Numbered from the stretch's first letter, positions 36,919 to 45,947 are shown. The stretch is 64,000 nucleotides of DNA from Streptomyces pyxinicus (GCF_024753135.1 NZ_JANUGP010000005.1:248001-312000), one strand, 5' to 3'. A program made the numbers and translations. Notes: a model not told the origin generated them from the sequence alone.

Positions 36919-38337
36919 GTGCCAACTACTGACAGCCGACCTCGGCGCATCCTCCTGCGATCCGGCAAGAGCCCGTACGACGCCCTCTCGGTGGAGGAGG
37001 CGTTGCACCGGGACGTGATCGCCACCAATTCCGGGAACCTGATCTTCCAGGACGCGGCGCACAAGCTCCTCCAGACCCCGGACACGGAAGTGGTCTCCAA
37101 CGGCGGCCGGACCGACGTGGCCGCCGCCGAGCGGATCAACGAGGAGTACGACGCGTTCGTCGTGCCGCTGGCCAACGCCTTCCGCCCGTCCTTCGAGACC
37201 TCGCTGAAGCGGCTGACCCGGCTCGTCTCGCGGCTGCGGATCCCGGTCGTGGTGCTCGGCGTCGGCGCGCAGACCGGGGTGAGCTACGACCCGTCCCGGC
37301 TGAGGGGCATCGAGCCGACCGTGCGCGCGTTCTGCTCGGCCGTGCTGGAGCGCAGCGCCTCGATCGGGGTGCGCGGCGAGTTCACCGAGCAGTACCTGCG
37401 GGACATGGGCTTCCGGGACGTCGAGGTCATCGGCTGCCCCTCGCTGTTCCTGTACGGCAGGGAACTCGACGTGCGCAGACGGGTGCCGGAGCTGACGGCC
37501 GACTCCCGGATCGCCGTCAACGGCTCGCACAGCGCGGTGGCCAAGCAGGGCCTGGGCAAGGTGATCGCCCGCACCCACGCGCGGTATCCGAACCTGCGCT
37601 TCATCGGGCAGAACCTCAGCGACGCACGGCAGTTGCACTGGCGGGACCTGTCGGACCCCAACTCCCGGGTGACCGCGATGCCGACGCACCCGGACCACCC
37701 GATGTACCGCGAGGACAAGGTGCGGGTCTACGTCGACCCGGTCACCTGGATCGACGAACTGCGCCCGTTCGACTTCTCCTTCGGCTCGCGCATCCACGGC
37801 AACATCGCCGCGCTGCTGGCCGGCACGCCCGCGACCGTGCTCTGCGGTGACTCGCGCACGCTGGAGCTGTGCCGCTACTTCGAGATACCCCACCAGCGGC
37901 TGGACCAGGCCCTGAAGGACCCGGAGTCGGTGGACCCGGCCCGGCTCCACGCACAGGCGGACCTCGGCGGGCTGGTCGGCAACCACGCGGAACGCTTCGA
38001 CCGGTTCACGGGTTTCCTCGACCGGAACGGGCTGCGGAACACCTTCACGCACGGCGACGGCGGCGCGGCCTTCGACAGGAAGATGGAGTCCCTGGCCTTC
38101 CCGCCGGCCGTACGGCCCTGGCTGGAGTCCGACGCCGCGTCCCTCAGCAGCCGGTTCGGCTGGCTGCACTCCCAGGTCGGCGAACTGGAACAGGACAACG
38201 CCCGCCTCCGCAAGGAACTGACCCGCGCCCGCAGATCCCCCGGCACCCTCCCCGCCCCCGCGGCCTCCGTCTACCGCCGGGCCCGCCGCGCGGTGGGCGC
38301 CCCCCTACGCCGAGCACTCCACCCGGGCAAGCCGTAG
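36919..38337 (+). CDS. Polysaccharide pyruvyl transferase family protein
   Basis: A 472-residue protein of the CsaB/polysaccharide pyruvyl transferase family, which adds ketal-pyruvate from PEP to sugars of cell-wall polymers. The region VVVLGVGAQTG (near 115) and FDFSFGSRIHGNIAALLAGTPATVL (near 285) carries the conserved His of the family. The last ~60 residues are coiled coil and basic. The start is GTG 36919; TAGGTT seven bases upstream and an AT-rich 70-base promoter pocket suggest a leaderless message. It is the only plus-strand gene of the envelope block and faces away from proB. Confidence 0.82.
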   Translation: MPTTDSRPRRILLRSGKSPYDALSVEEALHRDVIATNSGNLIFQDAAHKLLQTPDTEVVSNGGRTDVAAAERINEEYDAFVVPLANAFRPSFETSLKRLTRLVSRLRIPVVVLGVGAQTGVSYDPSRLRGIEPTVRAFCSAVLERSASIGVRGEFTEQYLRDMGFRDVEVIGCPSLFLYGRELDVRRRVPELTADSRIAVNGSHSAVAKQGLGKVIARTHARYPNLRFIGQNLSDARQLHWRDLSDPNSRVTAMPTHPDHPMYREDKVRVYVDPVTWIDELRPFDFSFGSRIHGNIAALLAGTPATVLCGDSRTLELCRYFEIPHQRLDQALKDPESVDPARLHAQADLGGLVGNHAERFDRFTGFLDRNGLRNTFTHGDGGAAFDRKMESLAFPPAVRPWLESDAASLSSRFGWLHSQVGELEQDNARLRKELTRARRSPGTLPAPAASVYRRARRAVGAPLRRALHPGKP

Positions 38338-38744
38338 GTTTCGGAGCACGGGGTCCGGCCCGCGGCCTGGCGGCGGGCGGGCGGACGGCTGGCGGGTGAC
38401 CGGTCGGCGGACGGCTGGCGGAGGACGGCAGGCCGGTGGGACGACGGCCGGGCAGCCGGGGGCACGGGCGGCCGGCAGGTGGGACCCCTTGGCCGACAAG
38501 CCACCACCCCGAACACCCCGCGCGGCAAGCTGTGCCAGGCGCCGCTCAGGAAGGTGCTGGCGGCCGAACGGCAGACCAGTGGACGGCGGACGGGCGGACG
38601 CCCCCTCGGTCCTCAGGCCGCCGACACCCCGGCACCCCGCGCGGGGAACCTGCGCCGGATCTTGGACAGGGCGCACGGTACAGCCCGCGGGCACCCGGCC
38701 GGCGGGCGGCTCCCGGACGATCCCCGGGCAGCCCCGCCGGACCC
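38338..38744 (-). repeat. Non-coding stretch with degenerate copies of a glycosyltransferase 3' end
   Basis: This gap contains at least two partial copies of the last ~70 bases of the neighbouring GT2 gene. On the minus strand, 38613-38680 reads ALSKIRRRFPARGAGVSAA and a stop, against ALRKIRRSLPRKGFGAAAA and a stop in the gene. Bases ~38500-38570 read AASTFL...SLPRGVFGVVA against AANTFL...SLPRKGFGAAA. They look like remnants of lost paralogues or stepwise 3'-end duplications. The leftmost part (38380-38425) has a 16-base direct repeat around GCGGACGGCTGGCGG. No intact gene is seen. Confidence 0.6.
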
Positions 38745-39959
38745 TCAGGCCGCCGCCGCCCCGAACCCCTTGCGCGGCAGGCTTCGGCGGATCTTGCGCA
38801 GGGCGCGGCGGAGGAAGGTGTTGGCGGCGGCTGCTCGGTAGCCGTCGAAGGCGCTCGCCTCGCGGGCCTCGGCGCGGTAGATCTCGTCGGGGACGCCGGC
38901 CGTCTTGGAGCGGAAGTGGGGGTAGAGGAGGTAGAGGCGGGTGCCGCGCTTCTCCAGGACGGCGGCCGCCTGCTTCTTCTCCTTGACGAACTTGACGACG
39001 TCCAGCAGCAGATCGGGCCGCTGCATGGCGACCAGGTGCAGCCGCAGCCGCTCGTGGACCTTCAGCCGGCGGGCCACACCGGGCGTCCAGTAGGCCTCCA
39101 TCAGCGGCTTGGCCAGCTCCAGCTTGGTGCGGCGGACGTCTTCGCTGTCGGTGAGGAACTTCGGCCCGAACTGCGGCAGCAGGGTGATCAGGAAGGGCCG
39201 GACCATCAGGACGTCGCGCTTGTCGCCGGCCGGGACCATGTCGTCGATCAGCTTCATCAGGGCGCGCGCGGAGTCGAAGCGCAGCGTGTAGCTGCCGCTC
39301 TTGGTCACGTGCTTGCCGTCGTCGCGGCCGACCAGGTAGTAGCAGGTGTGGTCGGCGACCACGGAGACACCGTCCGCGCGCAGGTACGCCTCCAGCGTGA
39401 ACAGGGCGTCCTCACCGGTCCACAGGGACTCGTCGAAGCGCATCCCGTGCCGCTCCAGCAGCGCCCGTCTGAACAGCTTCTGCGCGCTCAGCGTGAACTT
39501 GATGTTGGAGGAGTAGACGTCGGTCCGGTCCAGGGTCTTGCCCCACATGGACTTGGGCGCGGTGCGGTTGACGCCCTCGACCCGGCCGAGGACGACGTCC
39601 GTGCCGTTCTTGTCGGCCATGGAGACCATGCGCTCCAGGGCCTCGGGGCCGAGCCGGTCGTCGGCGTCCAGGAAGAAGACGTACCGCCCGGCCGCCTTGC
39701 CGAGGCCGACGTTGCGCGGGCCGCTGGGGCCGCCGGAGTTCTCCTGGCGGACGACCGTGACGCTCATCGGCGCGCGGGCCGCGAACTCCTCCAGGCACTC
39801 CCCCGTGCCGTCCGTCGACCCGTCGTCGACCGCGATGACCTCCAGCCGGCCCGGGTCGATGGTCTGCGCCTCGACGGAGGCCAGGCACTCCACCAGATAC
39901 GGCATCGCTTCGTACGCCCCGATGATCACACTGACATCAGGCTGCGTCACGCCGGTCAC
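38745..39959 (-). CDS. GT2 family glycosyltransferase
   Basis: A 404-residue protein with an N-terminal GT-A domain (VSVIIGAYEAMPYLVECLASV, VDDGSTDGT, and the metal-binding DAD in FFLDADDRLG near 98) and a C-terminal helical extension with KKQ and RRALRKIRR basic patches but no membrane helix. It transfers a sugar from a nucleotide donor, here probably onto a wall polymer given the neighbours. The GTG at 39959 has GAGGGGGAAGA upstream. Partial copies of its 3' end lie just downstream. Confidence 0.88.
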   Translation of the reverse strand: MTGVTQPDVSVIIGAYEAMPYLVECLASVEAQTIDPGRLEVIAVDDGSTDGTGECLEEFAARAPMSVTVVRQENSGGPSGPRNVGLGKAAGRYVFFLDADDRLGPEALERMVSMADKNGTDVVLGRVEGVNRTAPKSMWGKTLDRTDVYSSNIKFTLSAQKLFRRALLERHGMRFDESLWTGEDALFTLEAYLRADGVSVVADHTCYYLVGRDDGKHVTKSGSYTLRFDSARALMKLIDDMVPAGDKRDVLMVRPFLITLLPQFGPKFLTDSEDVRRTKLELAKPLMEAYWTPGVARRLKVHERLRLHLVAMQRPDLLLDVVKFVKEKKQAAAVLEKRGTRLYLLYPHFRSKTAGVPDEIYRAEAREASAFDGYRAAAANTFLRRALRKIRRSLPRKGFGAAAA

Positions 39960-40081
39960 TCTTCCCCCTCGTCACGGAACATTTACCCCGTATCCCCTCA
40001 ATCGCACACTGTTAGACGGGACTCCGGGGGAAGCGGTTGCCTCACGGCGGGTCATGAGTGGCGCAGCTCACACCGGAAACG

Positions 40082-40119
40082 GCGCGGGCCCCCGAGGAGT
40101 ACTCCTCGGGGGCCCGCGC
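40082..40119 (-). terminator. 38-nt perfect palindrome
   Basis: All 38 bases form one perfect palindrome centred on AGTACT, 22 bases beyond the stop of the TagF-like gene. It is expected to end that transcript and so isolates the GT2 gene, which would need its own promoter. Confidence 0.75.
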
Positions 40120-40140
40120 GGCTCGGCTGCGCCGGAAGGG

Positions 40141-42312
40141 TCAGGTCGTCGCCACGCCCTCGGCGTCACCGGCGGACTCGCTGCGCGGTCCGGGGAACGT
40201 GTTGGTCAGCTCGGCCGCCTCGGCGGGGTCGGCGTTGGCCGCGCCCACCCGGGACTGCTGGCCGACGTTGCGGGCCTCGGCCTTCAGCGCCAGGCCGGCG
40301 ACGGCGCCGTTGAACTGGTCGATCGAGGCGGGCTCGTCCGGCCCCAGCAGATAGCGCTTCAGCTCCGTGCGGGCGTCCGCGAGCGGATCGGCGGCCGGGT
40401 CGCGCACGGCGTCCAGGACGGCGTCCAGACCGGCCGCGCTGTTCGTCAGGATCGTCGCGGCGCGCACAGCCGTGTTCTGCCGCTTGAACTCCTCCTCGCC
40501 CAGCTCGGCGGAGTCGGTCACCGCGTACGGCTTGCCGCTCGCGATGAAGTCGGAGACCACCGAGGAGATGTCGGAGACCATCGCGTCGGAGACGTTGAAG
40601 CAGTCGTACAGCCGCGGCTCGGCACCGGTGATGACCCGGTGCTCGTACGCCGGGAAGGAGCGCCAGTAGGCGTCGTTCCACTCGGCGCGCAGCCGGGCGG
40701 CCTCCTGGTGCCGCTGGACGTCGGCCAGGCCGTCACGGGTGGCCTCGGCCTCGTCGCCCTTGGTCCCGCCGGCACCGGCCAGCTCGGCCAGCCGGGCCTC
40801 GACGCGGGCCAGCTCGGCCTTGGCCCGGTCCTGCGCCGCGCCGTCCGCGGTGAAGCGGGAGCCGGCGAGACGCTCGGCGGCGGCCTTCTCGACCAGGGCG
40901 GTGATCCGGCGGTGCGCGGCGCCGGCCTCCTTGCTGACGGTGCCGGTGAACGGGTGCGGCTTGTACAGCACCCGAACCGGCGGGTCGGCGGTGATCAGCC
41001 GGTTCACGATGTTCTCGCCGGCCAGCACGATCGAGGTGTTGCCGGGGTTGCCGTCCCAGCCCTCCCAGGTGGGCGCGTACAGCACGGTCGGGATCCGGCC
41101 GACGGGCACGCCCCGCCAGCCCTGGATCGGGGCGAGCTGCGGGCGGCCGACCTCGACGATGTCCTCGTCGCGGACGCCGACGTCGGCGATGGCGTAGCGG
41201 TCGCGGCCCGCGCGGCCGGCGGTCCACACCTCGTCGTAGACCTTGCTGTACGGGTTGACGCTGGCCAGCTTGTCGCTGTCGCCGTGGCCGATGAAGACGT
41301 GCTTCATGGTCGGCACGCGCAGCAGGTGGATGTTCTTGCCGACGTTGGCCGCGTACAGCGCGACACGCACGTCCGACAGGTCCAGGTTCATCAGGTGCAC
41401 CCCTCCGGGCACGCAGATGACGGGGACCGTGGTGGGCGCGAGGTTGTTCAGGATGGCCCGCTCGCGCAGGATGATCAGCGGCCGGGTCGCCAGCTGCTCC
41501 ATCGTCCCCAGCCACATGTTGACCTGGTACGCGGAGTCCTTGGAGCCGGAGAAGTACAGCACCGTCTCGGGCCGGTAGGCGGCCAGCCAGTCGTCCACGG
41601 CGGCGAGGACCACGTCGGCCTTCGGCGGGATCTTCCGGCCGCGCACGTACGGCACGAGCACCAGGACGTAGAGCAGGCCGAGGCCGACGCTCAGGCCGAT
41701 GCCGGTGAAACCGGCGGCGGACGAGTCCAGCTCGGTGGAGAGCAGGATGCCGACGACCGCGAACAGGTCGAGGTGGAGCATCTTCTCCGCGGAGCGGTGC
41801 AGCAGCCGGCGCGGCGGGGCGTCCGGGATGCGGATGCGCGACTTCAGGTCGATGTTGCGGGTGGCGACCGGCATCCGGCGGCGGTTGCGGATCAGGGTGA
41901 CCAGCGCGCCGTGCGGAGCCTGGAGGCCGTAGAAGGCGATGAAGCAGGCGACGGCGCCGTAGAAGATCAGGTTGTCCGAGAGGGACAGGCGGGCCAGCAG
42001 CAGGATCAGCAGGAGCTGCCGGATCAGGAAGCGGATGGACAGGCCCGCCCGGACCTTGCTCAGCCGGTTGACCAGGTAGCTGCCCTTGCGGTGCAGATAG
42101 TGGTCCGCCAGGTACGTCACGGCGGCCAGGGCCGCGAAGGCGGGGACGCTCGGGACGAGCGCGGCCAGCATGAGCGCCGGGAAGCCCAGCATCACGAGAG
42201 CCGCCGCGGCCAGCTCGGCCGCGCTGCCCACCCGGGCGACGCGAATAGCGGTGGATATCACGGAGATCCTGCTCTGGGAGGGGGAGGTGCCGGTTTTGTT
42301 CACAGATGCCAT
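40141..42312 (-). CDS. CDP-glycerol/CDP-ribitol glycerophosphotransferase-like teichoic acid polymerase
   Basis: A 723-residue protein. Four to six membrane helices lie in the first ~250 residues, and a TagF/TarL-type polymerase domain follows. FIGHGDSDKLASVNPYSKVYDEVW carries the family HG motif, and VLYAPTWEGW and VSDISSVVSDFI are the other conserved blocks. A charged Ala/Arg-rich helical insertion splits the domain near ~520-560. The substrate is probably CDP-ribitol or CDP-glycerol; the upstream cytidylyltransferase/reductase fusion argues for ribitol. ATG 42312 is the likely start since residues before it lack coding character. The domain is expected at the cytoplasmic face. Confidence 0.88.
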   Translation of the reverse strand: MASVNKTGTSPSQSRISVISTAIRVARVGSAAELAAAALVMLGFPALMLAALVPSVPAFAALAAVTYLADHYLHRKGSYLVNRLSKVRAGLSIRFLIRQLLLILLLARLSLSDNLIFYGAVACFIAFYGLQAPHGALVTLIRNRRRMPVATRNIDLKSRIRIPDAPPRRLLHRSAEKMLHLDLFAVVGILLSTELDSSAAGFTGIGLSVGLGLLYVLVLVPYVRGRKIPPKADVVLAAVDDWLAAYRPETVLYFSGSKDSAYQVNMWLGTMEQLATRPLIILRERAILNNLAPTTVPVICVPGGVHLMNLDLSDVRVALYAANVGKNIHLLRVPTMKHVFIGHGDSDKLASVNPYSKVYDEVWTAGRAGRDRYAIADVGVRDEDIVEVGRPQLAPIQGWRGVPVGRIPTVLYAPTWEGWDGNPGNTSIVLAGENIVNRLITADPPVRVLYKPHPFTGTVSKEAGAAHRRITALVEKAAAERLAGSRFTADGAAQDRAKAELARVEARLAELAGAGGTKGDEAEATRDGLADVQRHQEAARLRAEWNDAYWRSFPAYEHRVITGAEPRLYDCFNVSDAMVSDISSVVSDFIASGKPYAVTDSAELGEEEFKRQNTAVRAATILTNSAAGLDAVLDAVRDPAADPLADARTELKRYLLGPDEPASIDQFNGAVAGLALKAEARNVGQQSRVGAANADPAEAAELTNTFPGPRSESAGDAEGVATT

Positions 42313-42389
42313 GGATGCGGCAGGTGTCGCGGGTGCCGTAGAAACAACCGGTAATTCGGGGAATGTACGGGTTATTTCACGGGGGACGG

Positions 42390-42440
42390 ATTCAGGCCTC
42401 TGCGAATACCCGGCGAACGGATACCCACAGAGGCCTGAAT
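42390..42440. promoter_or_regulatory. 13-bp inverted repeat between two teichoic acid genes
   Basis: ATTCAGGCCTCTG (42390-42402) and its exact complement (42428-42440) flank 25 bases, between the bifunctional gene's stop and the TagF-like start. It may be a weak terminator or a processing hairpin; the plus-strand side is followed by AT-rich sequence. Confidence 0.45.
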
Positions 42441-42466
42441 TCATCGAAGCTTATTTAGCTTGATTA

Positions 42467-43963
42467 TTACACGCCGTCCTGACGGTCCAGCACCGAGGCC
42501 AGCGCCGCCTCGAAGCCGGAGGCCTGGGCGGCACCCGCGGTCGGGTCCTGCTGGCGGACGTCGATGACGTGACCGGTCAGCTCGGACAGCAGCACGTCGA
42601 GCGAGGTACGGGCCACGGCCTCGGAGGACAGCAGCGAACCAGCGGGCTCCTGGCCGAACGCCTTGGTGCGCATCGGGGTCGCGGTGCGCTCCGGGTTGAT
42701 GCAGTTGACGCGGATGCCGTCGCCGGCCCACTCGTCGGACAGCGCCTGGGTGAGGTTCACCATGGCGGCCTTGGTGGAGGAGTACAGCGAGTACTCGGCG
42801 CGGCCGCGGGTGTAGCTGCTGGAGGTGTAGAGCAGCAGCTGGCCCTTGGTCTCGGCCAGGTACTTGTAGGAGGAGCGGGCGATCTGCACCGGCGCCAGGT
42901 AGTTGACCTTCAGCGCCTCCTCGATGGTGGCGTTGTCGGTCTCGGCGAGCTTGCCGATGCGCAGCACGCCGGCGGTGTTGACGACGTAGTCGATCCGGCC
43001 GGTCTCCGCGTACGCCTTGGACAGCGCGTCGTCGACCTCCTCCGGGTTCTCCACGTGGGTGCCGGTGGTGGAGCGGCCCAGGGCGTAGACACTGGCGCCG
43101 TAGGACTCGGCGAGTTCGGCGATGTCCTTGCCGATGCCGTAGGAGCCGCCGAAGATGACGATCGTCTTGCCGGTGAGCAGTGCGCGGTAGGCGTCCTCGC
43201 CGTTCTGCTCGGGCGCGGCGGTGGAGGCGAGCTGGAACAGCTTGTCGGCGATGAAGACGTCGACCGGCTGGGTCACCTTCATGTTGTACTCGTCGCCCGC
43301 GACGACGTGGATCGGCACGTCCGGCAGGTACTTGAGGACCACCGAGCAGTCGTCCGTGGCCTGGAAGTTGGGGTCACCGGCGGCGACCTCGTAGGCACGG
43401 CGGATCGTGGACAGCTTGAAGGCCTGCGGGGTCTGGCCGCGGCGCAGCCGGGAGCGGTCCGGGATCTCGGTGATGAACTCGCCGTCCTCGCCGTGCGTGC
43501 GCGTCACGATGATCGTGTCGGCGGACGGGATGGCGACGTCCACGGCGTGGTAGCGCTCCAGCGCGGTCACGCAGTCCTCTATGACGCGCCGCGAGAGCAG
43601 GGGGCGTACGGCGTCGTGGAAGAGGACGTTGCGGTCCTCGCCCTCGGCCAGGCCCTCGCCGAGGGCGCTGATGGCGCGCTCGGTGGTCTCGTTCCGCGTG
43701 GAGCCGCCCTCGATGACCTTCTTCACCTTGGTGAAGCCGGCCTTGGCGACGATCTTCTCGACGTCCGGGACGTAACCCGGGGCCATCAGGACGATGATGT
43801 CGTCGATGGAGTCGGTGTTCTCGAAGGTGGTCAGAGTGTGCTCGATGACTGCCTTGCCGGCGATCTTCAGCAGCTGCTTGGGGATCGACAGACCCACCCG
43901 CTGACCGGTGCCACCGGCCAGGATCACTGCGGTGGTTCGGGGCTTGGCTATGTGCTGGGACAC
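42467..43963 (-). CDS. Bifunctional cytidylyltransferase / SDR reductase, CDP-ribitol synthesis type
   Basis: A 498-residue fusion. Residues ~10-235 are an IspD/TarI-like cytidylyltransferase (VILAGGTGQRVG and PKQL near the N terminus, TERAISALGEGL, HDAVRPLLSRRV). Residues ~260-498 are a short-chain dehydrogenase (IFGGSYGIGKDIA for the nucleotide, YSSTKAAM for the Tyr-Lys pair). The same architecture occurs in Haemophilus Acs1/Bcs1, which reduce ribulose 5-phosphate and make CDP-ribitol. This activity is inferred here, from domain order and from the TagF-like gene downstream. The start is GTG 43963. Confidence 0.88.
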   Translation of the reverse strand: MSQHIAKPRTTAVILAGGTGQRVGLSIPKQLLKIAGKAVIEHTLTTFENTDSIDDIIVLMAPGYVPDVEKIVAKAGFTKVKKVIEGGSTRNETTERAISALGEGLAEGEDRNVLFHDAVRPLLSRRVIEDCVTALERYHAVDVAIPSADTIIVTRTHGEDGEFITEIPDRSRLRRGQTPQAFKLSTIRRAYEVAAGDPNFQATDDCSVVLKYLPDVPIHVVAGDEYNMKVTQPVDVFIADKLFQLASTAAPEQNGEDAYRALLTGKTIVIFGGSYGIGKDIAELAESYGASVYALGRSTTGTHVENPEEVDDALSKAYAETGRIDYVVNTAGVLRIGKLAETDNATIEEALKVNYLAPVQIARSSYKYLAETKGQLLLYTSSSYTRGRAEYSLYSSTKAAMVNLTQALSDEWAGDGIRVNCINPERTATPMRTKAFGQEPAGSLLSSEAVARTSLDVLLSELTGHVIDVRQQDPTAGAAQASGFEAALASVLDRQDGV

Positions 43964-44342
43964 AGATGACCTACCTAGGGGCGTCAGGGAACCGTGAAAT
44001 GGTCCCACTTCCGGTAACCGCAGTGCAAGGTGAGTGACCTCCCTCGCATATGTGCGCGCCACCTGTCATTCACCTTCTGCCCCTGGTGATTGGCGACGGG
44101 CGGCGTGAACACCCGTGAATTGGCTGTGAGTAACGGCACAAAGGGGTCACGGAGTGCTCACAGGGACGGCACAGAGCGGCGCCGGTGCAGGCCCCGGAGG
44201 GTGGGCGGGCGGCTTCCATTAGGGCGCGGGTCCGGGGCATTACGGCCGGAATTCCGGGCCGGGAAGCGGTGCCGCGGTGATGTGGGTGACGCGGTGACGC
44301 GTATCAGGATTGCGCGGCTTTTCGGTCTCGGCCCGAGGAAAA
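43964..44342. other. Intergenic region upstream of the CDP-ribitol-type gene
   Basis: No gene is supported. The minus strand holds the promoter and ~100-base leader of the bifunctional gene. An ATTCACGGGT/GTTCAC pair with 10-base spacing (about 44100-44125) vaguely resembles PHO-box half sites. The right part is ordinary GC-rich spacer leading to the phoD terminator. Confidence 0.4.
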
Positions 44343-44380
44343 GGGGGAGCCCGGGGCACAGGTGTGCCCCGGGCTCCCCC
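44343..44380 (-). terminator. Terminator after phoD
   Basis: A perfect 18-bp stem (44343-44360 with 44363-44380) with a 2-base centre sits 20 bases beyond the phoD stop, followed on the minus strand by CTTTTCCTC. Confidence 0.8.
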
Positions 44381-44399
44381 GGTTGTCACGAGAGGTGAC

Positions 44400-45947
44400 T
44401 CACACCACCCGCACCCCCGGCTCGTCCGACTCCACCCGCAGCCGGGCCAGCGTGCTCGCCGTCGCCTGGGGCTTGAGGACCGTGTCCACGACGCGCACGC
44501 GGGCGTCGACGCCGTCCGCGCGGATGTCGAAGAGGTGGTAGCCGCGGTGCGCGTCGATCACCTTCCAGTGCGGGTTGTCCGCCTTCAGCGGGTCCCACTC
44601 GGCGTGGAAGGCGGCCTGGTCCTGGTCGCCGTTGCTGGAGATGGAGGTGCCGACGAACTCGGCGCCGACGACGTCGGAGTCCGGGTCGGCGAAGTCCTCC
44701 TTGAGGTCGCTGATCATCGTCAGATGCCGGTCGCCGCTGAGCACCACCGGGTTGCGGATGTCGGCGAACTCCTCCAGCAGGGCGTTGCGCTCGACCTGGT
44801 AGCCGTCCCAGGCGTCGTAGTACCAGAGCTTGCCGTCGCCGGGCAGCAGGTCGGTCTCGGCCATCATGATCTGGGAGGCGATCAGGTTCCAGCGGGCCGG
44901 CGAGTCGTGCAGCCCGTCCAGCAGCCACTGCTTCTGACCGGCGCCGAGCATGGTCCGCGCCGGTTCCTCGGCACCCGCCTGGCTGGTGGCCTGGTCGGTG
45001 CGGAACTGCCGGGTGTCCAGCACGTTGAGGCGGGCGAGCCGGCCGAACTCCAGGCGCCGGTACATCTGGATGTGCGGGCCGTCCGGGATGGCGGTGGCGC
45101 GTACCGGCATGTGCTCGTAGTACGCCTGGAAGGCCGCGGTCAGCCGGGCCACGAACGCGTCGTGCGACTGCTTGTCCGGGTCCTGCGGGACCTCGCCGGC
45201 CCAGTCGTTGTCCACCTCGTGGTCGTCGAAGGTGACCACCCAGGGGGCGCTCGCGTGCATCGCGGCGAGGTCCGGGTCGGTGCGGTACTGGGCGTACCGG
45301 TTGCGGTACTGGACCAGGGTGTACGGCTCCCCCTTGCCCTCGTGCCGCCGGACGGCCGTGGCGGAGGGCGAGGACTCGTAGATGTAGTCGCCGACGAAGA
45401 GCACGACGTCGGGGTCCTGGGCACGCATGTCGGCGTACGGCGTGAAGTAGCCGTGCTGCCAGTTCTGGCAGGAGGCGAGGGCGACGCGCAGGGAGCCGCC
45501 CCGCTGCCGGGGGTGCGGGGCGGTGCGGGTGCGGCCCACCGGTGAGAGCCGGCCACCGGCCCGGAAGCGGTACCAGTACGGGCGGTCGGGGCGCAGTCCG
45601 CGTACGTCCACGTGGACGCTGTGGCCGAGTTCGGGCCGGGCCTCTGCGGTACCCCGGCGCACGGTCCGGCGCAGCCGCTCGTCCTCGGCGATCTCCCACT
45701 CCACCGGGAAGACCTCGTCGGGCATGCCGCCGCCGTTGAGGGGGTCGGGCGCGAGTCTGGTCCACAGCACGATGCCGTCGGGCAGCGGATCACCGGAGGC
45801 GACGCCGAGGGTGAACACCCCGTCCGGCAGCGGGGTGCCGGCGGCGCGTGCGGTGCCCGGCAGCCACAGCTGCGAGGTGGCCGCGGCGCCGAGGACGGCG
45901 GCACCGGCGGTAAGAAAGCGGCGTCGGTCGGGCGTTAATGCGGTCAT
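44400..45947 (-). CDS. phoD: Secreted alkaline phosphatase/phosphodiesterase PhoD
   Basis: A 515-residue enzyme. It has a twin-arginine signal (DRRRFLTAGAAVLGAAA, cleavage near ARAAG), an N-terminal Fn3-like PhoD_N domain (~35-150) and a calcium/iron phosphatase domain (~160-490), with FVGDYIYE, FDDHEVDNDW and LSGDRHLTM as metal ligands. PhoD enzymes release phosphate from phosphodiesters and, in Bacillus, degrade teichoic acid, which fits the neighbouring genes. AAGGGAG precedes ATG 45947. Codon 4 is TTA, the rare codon read by the developmental bldA tRNA in Streptomyces, so translation may be growth-phase dependent. Confidence 0.92.
   Translation of the reverse strand: MTALTPDRRRFLTAGAAVLGAAATSQLWLPGTARAAGTPLPDGVFTLGVASGDPLPDGIVLWTRLAPDPLNGGGMPDEVFPVEWEIAEDERLRRTVRRGTAEARPELGHSVHVDVRGLRPDRPYWYRFRAGGRLSPVGRTRTAPHPRQRGGSLRVALASCQNWQHGYFTPYADMRAQDPDVVLFVGDYIYESSPSATAVRRHEGKGEPYTLVQYRNRYAQYRTDPDLAAMHASAPWVVTFDDHEVDNDWAGEVPQDPDKQSHDAFVARLTAAFQAYYEHMPVRATAIPDGPHIQMYRRLEFGRLARLNVLDTRQFRTDQATSQAGAEEPARTMLGAGQKQWLLDGLHDSPARWNLIASQIMMAETDLLPGDGKLWYYDAWDGYQVERNALLEEFADIRNPVVLSGDRHLTMISDLKEDFADPDSDVVGAEFVGTSISSNGDQDQAAFHAEWDPLKADNPHWKVIDAHRGYHLFDIRADGVDARVRVVDTVLKPQATASTLARLRVESDEPGVRVV

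Noticed and set aside
38271..38694. Open frames on the minus strand downstream of the GT2 gene
   Set aside because: Arg/Pro/Ala-rich shadow translations; the region is better explained by degenerate copies of the GT2 3' end.
44090..44130. PHO-box-like pair of TTCAC motifs upstream of the CDP-ribitol-type gene
   Set aside because: The spacing is 10 rather than the 11 bases of Streptomyces PHO-box direct repeat units and the motifs depart from GTTCACC, so it was not called.
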